This document shows positions 8,704 through 16,534 of a DNA stretch of 64,000 nt, piece by piece (within the stretch, counting starts at the first letter, position 1; each line of letters begins with the position of its first letter). Both the position numbers and the translations under genes were made by a program. The notes under the pieces are model-generated. The model was not told the origin of the DNA. It saw only the letters and a list, made by a program, of their open reading frames with translations, and searched no databases. This DNA is from Martinezella hainanensis (GTDB lineage: Bacteria > Pseudomonadota > Alphaproteobacteria > Rhizobiales > Rhizobiaceae), in assembly GCF_900094555.1 (NCBI RefSeq), contig NZ_FMAC01000019.1:23457-87456 (forward strand), given 5' to 3'.

Positions 8704-8722
8704 CGGCACCTTCAGGGTGCCG
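8704..8722 (+). terminator. Hairpin after thrS (weak terminator)
   Basis: CGGCACC-TTCAG-GGTGCCG is a perfect 7-bp stem 16 bases after the thrS stop. No T-run follows, so it may be a 3'-end stabiliser or a Rho-assisted terminator. Confidence 0.4.
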
Positions 8723-8830
8723 TCAGAGAAGTGACATACAGCTTTCATATAGTTGATGAATCAACGCGTTGCTGTGGCTGCAACATGTGACGCAACTGAA
8801 CCATAGGAGCGGGGCAGCCCCGTCGCGCAC

Positions 8831-9670
8831 TTGGAATTCAAAGAATTATCCTACGCCAATGAACGGGACACGCGGATCAAGCGCTGGCTCATCCGCTCCA
8901 TCGAAGGTCTTTCCGGCCGAGACCGTTACGCCCGACTCTACGATATCTGGCGCACTGATATTGTCGGCAAGAGCGAGCGGGTTTTTGGCAAGATGCTTGA
9001 TCTCATCGATGTGCGCCTGCTCATCAAGGGCGAGTGGCCGCCCAATCAAATTCCCGAAGCGCCGATCGTCATCGTCGCCAATCACCCTTACGGCATCGGC
9101 GACGGAATTGCCGTCCTGGCGCTTGCCGAGCAATTGGGGCGCCCCTTCAAGGTCCTCATCAACAACGAATTGTTGAAAGTACCTGAGATGCTCGACTATT
9201 CGCTGCCGGTTTCCTTCGAGGAAACCAAGGAGGCGATGGCGATCAATATGAAGACTCGGCATGAAGCCGTTCGCCTGCTCAAGGAAGGCACGACGATCAT
9301 CGTCTTTCCGGCCGGCGGCGTGGCAACCGCCAAGAAGGGTTTCGGTCGCGCAGAAGATCTGCCCTGGAAAATATTCCCGGCAAAGCTCATCCAGGCGGCA
9401 CGGGCGAGCGTCATTCCCATCTATTTCGAGGGACAGAACGGCCGGCTGTTCCATCTGGCGAGCCGCATCTCGATGACCCTGCGCATTTCGCTGCTAATCC
9501 GCGAATTCCGGCGCCTCTCGGGCAGTACGATCACCGCCCATATCGGCGCCCTCAGAAGCTGGGAAGCACTCAGCGAGGGTAGCGACCGCAAGGATCTGCT
9601 GACGAAGCTCTATGGGGCGGTCTTCTCCATGGCACCCCCTAGAAAGGTGCTGCGGCGCAAGGCTGGATGA
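8831..9670 (+). CDS. PlsC-family lysophospholipid acyltransferase
   Basis: A 279-residue protein with the glycerolipid acyltransferase blocks: VANHPYGIGD (the NHxxxxD-type catalytic motif), a substrate-binding FPAGGVATAKKG block and a later VIPIYFEGQNG strand. It would transfer an acyl chain to a lysophospholipid or another lipid hydroxyl at the inner membrane. Ornithine-lipid acyltransferases (OlsA) of rhizobia belong to the same superfamily, but nothing here shows which substrate is used. The start is a TTG at 8831; no better upstream ATG is in frame. A short palindrome (GTTGAT-GA-ATCAAC at 8752-8765) lies in the leader. Confidence 0.82.
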   Translation: MEFKELSYANERDTRIKRWLIRSIEGLSGRDRYARLYDIWRTDIVGKSERVFGKMLDLIDVRLLIKGEWPPNQIPEAPIVIVANHPYGIGDGIAVLALAEQLGRPFKVLINNELLKVPEMLDYSLPVSFEETKEAMAINMKTRHEAVRLLKEGTTIIVFPAGGVATAKKGFGRAEDLPWKIFPAKLIQAARASVIPIYFEGQNGRLFHLASRISMTLRISLLIREFRRLSGSTITAHIGALRSWEALSEGSDRKDLLTKLYGAVFSMAPPRKVLRRKAG

Positions 9671-9753
9671 GCGGCAAGGGGACCGGGCTTCTCCTCACCG
9701 AACGGTGACTACTGCGATAACTTCAGCCGGCGACCAAACTCGGGTCGCCGTCG

Positions 9754-10869
9754 TCAATCCATGCTATCGCCATCATCGCCGCCTGTAGCAGGTGCCAATT
9801 GTTCATAGGTCGGCAGCGGCTGTTGATTGGTCGTCGCCGGCGGTGTCTGGCTTTGGCGCATCGGCGGCATCTGGATCGGCAGCTGGCGGGCGGGCTGTTC
9901 GGTATCGGCATCCTGCGGCTGCTGCTGCTTCATCAGCACTTCCACATCCGTATTCATGCCGGCGGCGACGGTGAAGTCGCGCTGATAGATCTTGTCCTTG
10001 TTGCGAGCGACGGCCGTGTAGCGACCTTCTGCGAGCACCATGGTCGGAAAGGCGCTGACGCTTTCCCCGACGATATCGCCCGCCGATGTCAGGATCGACC
10101 AGGCAGTATCGGCGATCGCCTCACCGCCGGCATCCGAGACGAGCTTGAACGTGATCTTTGCCGCTCTGTGCTGAATGGTCGCCTCGGTCACCTTACCGGC
10201 TTCCACCTGGATGTCGGCGCGGATGACGGCATTGACCTCGCCATATTCTGAAACGACATGGTAGGTGCCGGCGCTGAGGCCGACCAGCGTATTCGGCTTG
10301 ACGTCGTCCATGACGAGACCGCGTTCGCCGTCTTCCTTGGCTTCGCTCGAATAGATCGAGAAGCTCAGCTCATTCGGCGGAATGCGGACATCAGGTCCGG
10401 ATACGGCATTCAAGACCATACCGCCGGCGTCGAGAACCATCGTCTGCTTCTGGGTGTCGCCAGTCTCCGGAACACTCAGCCGCTTGGTGACGCCGGCGCG
10501 GCCGAAGGAGACATTGACGAAATAATCGCCGGGCAAAAGGTGGAAAGAGGCCGAGCCTCCACGCGAACTGGCAACCAGCGGCAGCTTGCCGTCGGCACCC
10601 GCTATCGGACTGAAGACATACCAGGCAAGGCCCTGCTGCTGCGGGCCGCTCTGCGGCGTGAGCTTGGCCTCGAGGGAAACGTCACGCAATGTACGCGCGG
10701 ACGAATTCTCGCCATTCGGCGCTACGAAAGCATTGAGCTTTGGCATCTTGACGCTGCCGTCGAGCTGCTTGAATTCCTTGAACGCTTCCTGTGCCGAGAC
10801 GGCCGTACTCATGCTCGCAAGCATTACGAAAACCGCGCTCAATCGGCGAGCGGATGAAATGCCTGACAT
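9754..10869 (-). CDS. Exported hypothetical protein
   Basis: A 371-residue secreted or periplasmic protein of unknown function. Residues 1-26 form a signal peptide ending STAVSA-QE. The mature part is beta-rich with repeated units of the kind LPGDYFVNVSFG, LSAGTYHVVSEYG and LAEGRYTAVARN, which resemble carboxypeptidase-regulatory or PEGA-like beta-sandwich repeats. The tail (about 320-371) is Gln/Pro-rich and disordered. The ATG at 10869 is preferred over an upstream GTG at 10908 because it places the signal peptide at the N-terminus. The divergent neighbour is a nitroreductase. Related hypothetical proteins are probably widespread in rhizobia. Confidence 0.7.
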   Translation of the reverse strand: MSGISSARRLSAVFVMLASMSTAVSAQEAFKEFKQLDGSVKMPKLNAFVAPNGENSSARTLRDVSLEAKLTPQSGPQQQGLAWYVFSPIAGADGKLPLVASSRGGSASFHLLPGDYFVNVSFGRAGVTKRLSVPETGDTQKQTMVLDAGGMVLNAVSGPDVRIPPNELSFSIYSSEAKEDGERGLVMDDVKPNTLVGLSAGTYHVVSEYGEVNAVIRADIQVEAGKVTEATIQHRAAKITFKLVSDAGGEAIADTAWSILTSAGDIVGESVSAFPTMVLAEGRYTAVARNKDKIYQRDFTVAAGMNTDVEVLMKQQQPQDADTEQPARQLPIQMPPMRQSQTPPATTNQQPLPTYEQLAPATGGDDGDSMD

Positions 10870-10977
10870 GGATACCAACCGATTGACTTCCGATAAAACA
10901 CACGCCACTTCAAAACCAATGCGATGGCAAATTCAAGACCTCATCCTACCACAAGCCAAAATGAAGGCAGTTCCTCA

Positions 10978-11565
10978 ATGAAAACCGATATCAAGCTGGT
11001 CGATTATCTCGCCGTGCGCCGATCTATTCCTGCGTTCCAGATGTCGGAACCGGGGCCGGGCAAGGCCGAGATCGGGGAGATTCTGCGGTTGGCCTCGCGC
11101 GTGCCGGATCATGGCAAGCTCGCCCCCTGGCGCTTCATCGTCTATCGCGGCGAGGAGCGTGCGCGTATCGGCGAGGAGCTGCTAAAGCTCGCGCTGGAAG
11201 CCAAGCCTGACCTGTCGGAGGAGATGATCCAGGTCGAGCGGACTCGCTTTACCCGTGCCCCCGTCGTCATCGCAGTCGTCAGCAAGGCAGCGCCGCATTT
11301 CAAGATTCCGGAATGGGAGCAGCTGATGTCGGCAGGCGCGCTGTGCATGAATCTGCTGATTGCGGCCAATGCCCATGGCTGGGTCTCCAACTGGCTGACC
11401 GAATGGTTCGCCTTCGATGAGCGCGCCTATCCGCTTCTCGGCGTCCAGCCGGGCGAGAAGGTTGCCGGCTTCATCCATATCGGCTCGACAAGCTTCCCGC
11501 CGGTCGAACGTCCGCGCCCGGAACTTGCTGAAACGGTAACATGGGTTGGCGGCGAGGACGCGTGA
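10978..11565 (+). CDS. Nitroreductase-family flavoprotein
   Basis: A 195-residue FMN-binding oxidoreductase of the nitroreductase fold, YdjA-like in length. Visible features are the FMN phosphate-binding RRSIPAF segment near residue 18, the ASRVPDHGKLAPWRFIV block and the C-terminal GFIHIG strand. Such enzymes reduce nitro or quinone-like compounds with NAD(P)H; the physiological substrate is not known. The ATG at 10978 is favoured over an upstream one at 10924. Its TGA overlaps the ATG of the flavin reductase gene by one base (TGATG), so the two are translationally coupled and probably work together in flavin redox chemistry. Confidence 0.85.
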   Translation: MKTDIKLVDYLAVRRSIPAFQMSEPGPGKAEIGEILRLASRVPDHGKLAPWRFIVYRGEERARIGEELLKLALEAKPDLSEEMIQVERTRFTRAPVVIAVVSKAAPHFKIPEWEQLMSAGALCMNLLIAANAHGWVSNWLTEWFAFDERAYPLLGVQPGEKVAGFIHIGSTSFPPVERPRPELAETVTWVGGEDA

Positions 11566-12170
11566 TGTTCTATACGACGGACACAAATCGTCATGGCCTG
11601 GCACACGATCCCTTCAAAGCCATCGTCGCGCCACGGCCGATCGGCTGGATCGGCAGCAAGGGCAGGGATGGTTCGCTGAACCTGTCCCCCTATTCCTTTT
11701 TCAACGCCGTCAGCGACCGGCCGAAGCTTGTGATGTTTTCTTCCGCCGGCAGAAAGGACAGCGTGCGCAATGTCGAGGAAACCGGTGTCTTTACCGCCAA
11801 CCTCGTCAGCCGCCATATCGTCGAGAAGATGAACCATTCATCCATTGCCGTCCCCTATGGCATCAACGAATTCGAGCTGGCTGGCCTGACGGCGAAACCA
11901 GGCAAGCTCGTGGATGCACCTTATGTCGGCGAAGCCTTCGCGGTTCTCGAATGCCGGGTGACGGAAGTGCTGAAGCCGAAGGGCCTTGATGGCGAGCCGT
12001 CGGAAAACATCATGGTCATCGGTCAGGTCGTCGGCATCCATATCGACGAGACGATCATTCGCAACGGCAGGCTGGACATGGCGCTGGCGCGTCCCGTCGC
12101 GCGCATGGGCTACATGGATTATAGCGAGGGCAGCGACGTCTTTGAGATGATCAGGCCAAAGGCGCCCTGA
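11565..12170 (+). CDS. Flavin reductase-like FMN-binding protein
   Basis: A 201-residue member of the flavin reductase (split-barrel) family, with the family opening FKAIVAPRPIGWIGS, the LSPYSFFNAVSDRPKLVMFSS block and the internal DSVRNVEETGVFTANLVS. These proteins bind FMN and often supply reduced flavin or reduce quinone-like substrates. It overlaps the nitroreductase stop by one base and is the second gene of a two-gene operon. The exact substrate is unknown. Confidence 0.87.
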   Translation: MFYTTDTNRHGLAHDPFKAIVAPRPIGWIGSKGRDGSLNLSPYSFFNAVSDRPKLVMFSSAGRKDSVRNVEETGVFTANLVSRHIVEKMNHSSIAVPYGINEFELAGLTAKPGKLVDAPYVGEAFAVLECRVTEVLKPKGLDGEPSENIMVIGQVVGIHIDETIIRNGRLDMALARPVARMGYMDYSEGSDVFEMIRPKAP

Positions 12171-12298
12171 GGGGCGCCACTCATGTCTATGGGCGAAAAG
12201 TTAATAAGCAAGGTAAACGCCCCGTAAACCTTTGCCCGATAACGTGAAGCATATGAATTTGCGGGGCAAGAATCGCCTCGTCGATATCGGGGCGTTAC

Positions 12299-13438
12299 GT
12301 GATTATAGAAGCATTCCTTCGCTGGGCTGAAACCGCCAAGGCAGAAAGCAGAAGCCGGGCGGCCAATGCGCTCGGCAGGGCCTATCTGCAGTCGGAGATG
12401 CCGAAAGAAGAGCGTGACGCCGCCCAGATGGCGATGACCTATCTGCTCGACGATCCGTCTCCTCGGGTGCGGCTGGCGCTCGCTGAAGCCGTCGCCCATT
12501 CGGCTAGCGCGCCGCGCAATGTCATTCTGTCCCTTGCCCAGGATCAGCCTGAGATTGCGGGGCAGATCATCCTGTTTTCGCCTGTGTTCACCGATGCCGA
12601 TCTTGTCGACCTTGCGTTGCATGGCAGCGATGTGGCGCGGATTCTCATCGCCTCCCGCGGGCAGGTGCCGCGTGCGGTCTGCGCTGCGCTTGCCGAGATC
12701 GGTGGAGAAAGCGAAATCCTGTGTCTGCTCGAGAATGACGGCGCATTGCTTTCACAGGCTTCGCTCAAACGTATCGCCGAGCGTCTGGGCGATTGCGCCG
12801 ACATACGCGGGCTGCTTCTTTCCCGAGACATTCTGTCTTTGGATATCAGGCACCTTTTGATGCGTCAGATCAGCGACGCGCTTTCGGAATCGGCTCTCGT
12901 CCAGAGCTTTGTCGGTAACTCCAGGCTGCAGCAGGTAACGCGTGAAGCAACCGAAGCCGCAACCGTCACGATCGCGGGAACGGCACAGCACGAGCAATTG
13001 CCAGATCTGGTCGAGCACCTGAGGCAGAGCGGCTGGCTGACACCGGCTTTCCTGATGCATGCGTTGTGCTCCGGCAAGGTCGATTTCTTCGCCAGCGCGA
13101 TCACCAATCTTTCCGGCTACGACGAGCGGCGCGTGCGCTCCATCATTTCAAGAGGCCGCGTCTATGCGATCCGGGCACTCTATGAAAGCGCGGGCCTGTC
13201 CAAGGATATCAGCACGATCTTCGTCGAGGCGACGATGATATGGCGCGAATCCTCCCGCAAGAACGGCAATGCGATGCTGGAAGATATTTCTTCGCGCCTG
13301 ATGCGCAAATTCCGCCTGGCGGAGCCTGCGCCCGGCGCTGCGACACAGCTCCTCGACATGGTGGAGAGGCTTGCAAACGCCGAACGGCGGCAGGCCGCGC
13401 GCAGCTTCGCTGCACTGGCAGCGCTTGCCGCTGCATGA
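12299..13438 (+). CDS. DUF2336 protein
   Basis: A 379-residue protein recognisable as DUF2336, an alphaproteobacterial alpha-helical family with HEAT-like repeats (SPRVRLALAEAVAHSASAP, ARILIASRGQVPRAV). Its function is uncharacterised. The protein is soluble and lacks a signal peptide. The start is a GTG at 12299 with GGGGCG shortly upstream. A GNAT gene begins 34 bases after its stop and the two may be cotranscribed. Confidence 0.82.
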   Translation: MIIEAFLRWAETAKAESRSRAANALGRAYLQSEMPKEERDAAQMAMTYLLDDPSPRVRLALAEAVAHSASAPRNVILSLAQDQPEIAGQIILFSPVFTDADLVDLALHGSDVARILIASRGQVPRAVCAALAEIGGESEILCLLENDGALLSQASLKRIAERLGDCADIRGLLLSRDILSLDIRHLLMRQISDALSESALVQSFVGNSRLQQVTREATEAATVTIAGTAQHEQLPDLVEHLRQSGWLTPAFLMHALCSGKVDFFASAITNLSGYDERRVRSIISRGRVYAIRALYESAGLSKDISTIFVEATMIWRESSRKNGNAMLEDISSRLMRKFRLAEPAPGAATQLLDMVERLANAERRQAARSFAALAALAAA

Positions 13439-13472
13439 TATCCAGCAGTCGGTTTATTTTCCGAGGTTTATC

Positions 13473-13940
13473 TTGTCGCTGACGATTGCTGTCGAATCCC
13501 CGCGTCAGGAAGGCGTGATCCGTCTTCTCGACATGTCGAGCGCCTATGCGGAGTCGCTTTATCCGCCTGAGAGCAACCATATGCTTGATCTGTCTTCGCT
13601 GGAGAAGGCGGACGTGACCTTCTGGGTTGCCAGAGTTGAAGATGTGATCGTCGGATGTTGCGCGCTGGTGGAAGCCGGTGACGGCACAGCCGAGATCAAG
13701 CGTATGTTCGTCGATCCGGCCGCCAGGGGCCGCAACGTCGCGCGCAAGCTCATGGAGACGCTCGAAGCAACAGCACACGAAAGAGGCCTTTCGGCGGTCC
13801 GGCTGGAAACTGGTATATATCAGCCGGAAGCGATCGGCCTTTACCGAAAATTCGGGTATTTCGAAATTCCCGCGTTCGGCAGCTATCAACCGGACCCGTT
13901 GAGCCTGTTCATGGAAAAGCGGCTGGAGCAGACCAGCTAA
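13473..13940 (+). CDS. GNAT-family N-acetyltransferase
   Basis: A 155-residue acetyltransferase with the acetyl-CoA-binding motif A (IKRMFVDPAARGRNVARKLMETLE) and the following GLYRKFGYFEIPAFG block. It would acetylate an amine or a protein N-terminus; the substrate is unknown. A TTG at 13473 with GAGG eight bases upstream gives the best start; an ATG further upstream (13371) would overlap the DUF2336 gene. The convergent AI-2E-type gene ends five bases from its stop. Confidence 0.83.
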   Translation: MSLTIAVESPRQEGVIRLLDMSSAYAESLYPPESNHMLDLSSLEKADVTFWVARVEDVIVGCCALVEAGDGTAEIKRMFVDPAARGRNVARKLMETLEATAHERGLSAVRLETGIYQPEAIGLYRKFGYFEIPAFGSYQPDPLSLFMEKRLEQTS

Positions 13941-13944
13941 ACAA

Positions 13945-15123
13945 CTAGCCTTCGGCAGCGTCCCGAACATGCAGCTGCAGTTCCGGTTCCTGCGCCTGCT
14001 GTTCCTCGGTCAGTTCGGCCTCGCGAATCCATTCGCGCCAGATGGCGACGATAATCGCCATCAGGACCGGGCCGATGAAGAGGCCAAGGAAACCCATGGT
14101 CTTCACGCCGCCCACCAGACCGAAGAAGGTTGGAAGGAACGGCAGCTTGATGGGGCCGCCGACAAGCTTGGGACGAAGCGTCTTGTCGACAATGAAAAGC
14201 TCGATCGTGCCCCAGAGGAAGAGGGCGATACCGGCCCAAAGCGAGCCGCTGGCAACGAGATAGATCGAGACGAGCGACATCGAAAGTGGCGCGCCGCCCG
14301 GCACCAGCGCCATGACGCCGGTGAGAACACCAAGCGTGATGGCCGAGGGAGCGCCGGCAATCCAATAGGCCACGCCGAGAACGATACCTTCACCGATGGC
14401 AATCAGCGTCATGCCCATGACGGTGGAGCTGATCGTCGCCGGCACGACACGGGAAATCCGCTCCCAACGATTGGGGAGGATGCGTTCGCCGAGCAGATCG
14501 ACCTGGCGAACGAAGGTCGCGCCGTCACGATAGATGAAGAACAGCGCGATCAGCATGAAAAGCAAGGTCAGCACGACATGGAATGCACCACCGCCGGCTG
14601 CAAGCACAGCCCGGTAGATGTTGCCGATATGCGCGCCGCTTACGAGCTGAGCCAGTTCGCCGAGCGAGCCGGGGCTACCGACATATTGCACCCATTGCTC
14701 ACCGAGCCAGGAGCCGATGACGGGCAGAGCCAAAATCCATTGCGGCGGCGGCGCCCCTTCGCGGTTGACATGGATCGCCCAGCCAAACCAGTCGCGCACC
14801 TCGCCGGCCATGTAGATGGCGGAAAGGACGATCGGCAAAACCAGGAAGGTGACGATGAATGCAATGGCGATGGTGGCGGCAAGCGTCGTATTGCCCCCGG
14901 TGCGGCGCACGATGTCGCTATAAAGCGGCCAGGTGGCAAAGCCGATCACCGCTGCGGCCAGAACCGGGACGAGAAAGCCGTAAAAGAAATAGATGCCGGC
15001 AATGGCAATCAGAATCAGCAGCCAGCGCGCAGCGGAAATGGACGGGATCAAAGGCATGCGCGCATGCGCGCTTGGTCCCAGCCACCGATGCTCCCTCGGC
15101 TTATGACGTTCAAATACACCCAC
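13945..15123 (-). CDS. AI-2E family transporter (PerM/YdiK-like)
   Basis: A 392-residue inner-membrane protein of the AI-2E exporter/PerM superfamily. About eight hydrophobic segments are visible, with the family block GVLTGVMALVPGGAPLSM and a late FLPTFFGLVGGVKTMGFLGLFIGPVLMAI. Some relatives export autoinducer-2, others act in Na+/H+ exchange, so the transported species is not known. The first 22 residues are basic and polar. The GTG start at 15123 is uncertain; an ATG at 15057 would remove that leader. The end is highly charged (AELTEEQQAQEPELQ). Confidence 0.8.
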   Translation of the reverse strand: MGVFERHKPREHRWLGPSAHARMPLIPSISAARWLLILIAIAGIYFFYGFLVPVLAAAVIGFATWPLYSDIVRRTGGNTTLAATIAIAFIVTFLVLPIVLSAIYMAGEVRDWFGWAIHVNREGAPPPQWILALPVIGSWLGEQWVQYVGSPGSLGELAQLVSGAHIGNIYRAVLAAGGGAFHVVLTLLFMLIALFFIYRDGATFVRQVDLLGERILPNRWERISRVVPATISSTVMGMTLIAIGEGIVLGVAYWIAGAPSAITLGVLTGVMALVPGGAPLSMSLVSIYLVASGSLWAGIALFLWGTIELFIVDKTLRPKLVGGPIKLPFLPTFFGLVGGVKTMGFLGLFIGPVLMAIIVAIWREWIREAELTEEQQAQEPELQLHVRDAAEG

Positions 15124-15146
15124 CGGTCTTACTTCGCCCCTCTTTA

Positions 15147-15177
15147 CTAGATCATCCGGTTATGGGGTATGATCTAG
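15147..15177. repeat. Inverted repeat between the AI-2E and phytase-like genes
   Basis: CTAGATCAT and ATGATCTAG form a perfect 9-bp dyad separated by 13 bases. It lies upstream of the AI-2E-type gene and downstream of the phytase-like gene, both leftward. No T-run follows on either strand, so it is more likely an operator or structural element than a classic terminator. Confidence 0.4.
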
Positions 15178-15250
15178 GCCGTTTCAAGAGCAACGGCTTT
15201 AAAGCCTCTCTATTATGCGGCCATGACATTAGCACGACTGAAGCGAGATA

Positions 15251-16381
15251 TCAGGAAGGGCGCCTGATCACCTTGAACGCGAAAAACTGCGTCTTTTGTG
15301 TCGGATTGAAATTATTGTCGGCGACAAGGATCAATAGATCGCTGCCGTCTTTCGCTTTGCCGAAAGTAATGCCTTCAATATTGTCGGGGCCAAGACCGAG
15401 GGCACGCAGATCCATGATCTGCGTCTTGCGCACGGGCACGATGCGCTGATCAGTCTTCGCAAGCGATGGAATATTGGCGACGTCCGTGGCGCCATCGAGG
15501 TCGAACATATTGATGACGACCGAATTGCCGATGCCTTGGGCAAAGCCGCGCTCGACCGACAGGAGATGACGATCATCGAGCGCCAGAATCTCGGACAAGC
15601 CGAAGTCATTCCAACCGTTCGCCATCGGCGGCGCCTGCGGAATAGGCGAGATTGGATAAACATATTGCGCCTTCTGCTGGCCGGTCGCCGCGTCATAGCG
15701 GATGAGGCGTGCAAGCGCGCCGTTTGTCAGCGTCGTGATGGGACCATCTTGGTAGAGCGCCGATTCCGTACCGATGAGAACGTCTCCGCCGGTAAGGAAC
15801 GTGGTGCCCTCGAAGGCGAGATTATCGCGAATGCCCGCACTCTTGTCCGCGGACGGCGCAAAACCATCAGGCAAGGAGAATTCGCGAAGGAAACTGCCGT
15901 CGCGATTGGCGACGCGCACGAAGGGTGGCAGCAGCGCCTTGCCGTCGCCTTCGCTGGTCCAGTAGATCCCGTCCTTGCCCAGACGAATGGACTCGCCATC
16001 CGCCTTTTTGATGGCAAAGGGCTGGCCATCCTTGTCCTTCAACGTGACATGATCGACAACCGCGACACCCTTCAAGCCGCTCGCATCGACATCGATGTCG
16101 AGATCGTAGAACCGGGCCGGTGCCTTTTCGGAGCGGTCGTCGCTGATGGCGATATAACGGCCAGTCGACGGATCGAAATCGATGCCCGAGAGGCCGCCGA
16201 CCTCAACGCCATTCTCCATGAAACCCGTCGGAATATCGTAGTTGCCGAGATAGGAAAGACTGATGCCGGCCTTGCAATCGCCGAAGGGGCAGGGCACCTC
16301 GATCGTCGTTCCGATATCCAGCGCATAAGCGGCTTTAGCGAAGAGGAGAGCGGCGGCAGTCGTCAGGAATGGCTTCAACAT
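15251..16381 (-). CDS. Exported phytase-like esterase
   Basis: A 376-residue protein with a signal peptide (MLKPFLTTAAALLFAKAAYA-LD) and a beta-propeller-like body of the 'esterase-like activity of phytase' family, with GGLSGIDFDPSTGRYIAISDDRS near the N-terminus and DNIEGITFGKAKDGSDLLILVADNNFN near the C-terminus. It is probably periplasmic. Family members are predicted to hydrolyse phosphoesters or carboxyl esters, with little experimental proof. The ATG at 16381 places the signal peptide at the start; the longer frame adds an unrelated Cys-rich leader. It is followed by the AI-2E-type gene after about 130 bases. Confidence 0.8.
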   Translation of the reverse strand: MLKPFLTTAAALLFAKAAYALDIGTTIEVPCPFGDCKAGISLSYLGNYDIPTGFMENGVEVGGLSGIDFDPSTGRYIAISDDRSEKAPARFYDLDIDVDASGLKGVAVVDHVTLKDKDGQPFAIKKADGESIRLGKDGIYWTSEGDGKALLPPFVRVANRDGSFLREFSLPDGFAPSADKSAGIRDNLAFEGTTFLTGGDVLIGTESALYQDGPITTLTNGALARLIRYDAATGQQKAQYVYPISPIPQAPPMANGWNDFGLSEILALDDRHLLSVERGFAQGIGNSVVINMFDLDGATDVANIPSLAKTDQRIVPVRKTQIMDLRALGLGPDNIEGITFGKAKDGSDLLILVADNNFNPTQKTQFFAFKVIRRPS

Positions 16382-16534
16382 GGCGAAATCGTCAACCCGA
16401 ATAGTAAAATGGCAGCACCTAAAGCAATGCCGCCATCTACACATTCATCCATGACGCCTTCGTAACGGATATCCGACAATCCGGTAAAATATCGCGAGAT
16501 CGCCCAGGCATAGCAATCAGTGATTGGTCTGCCG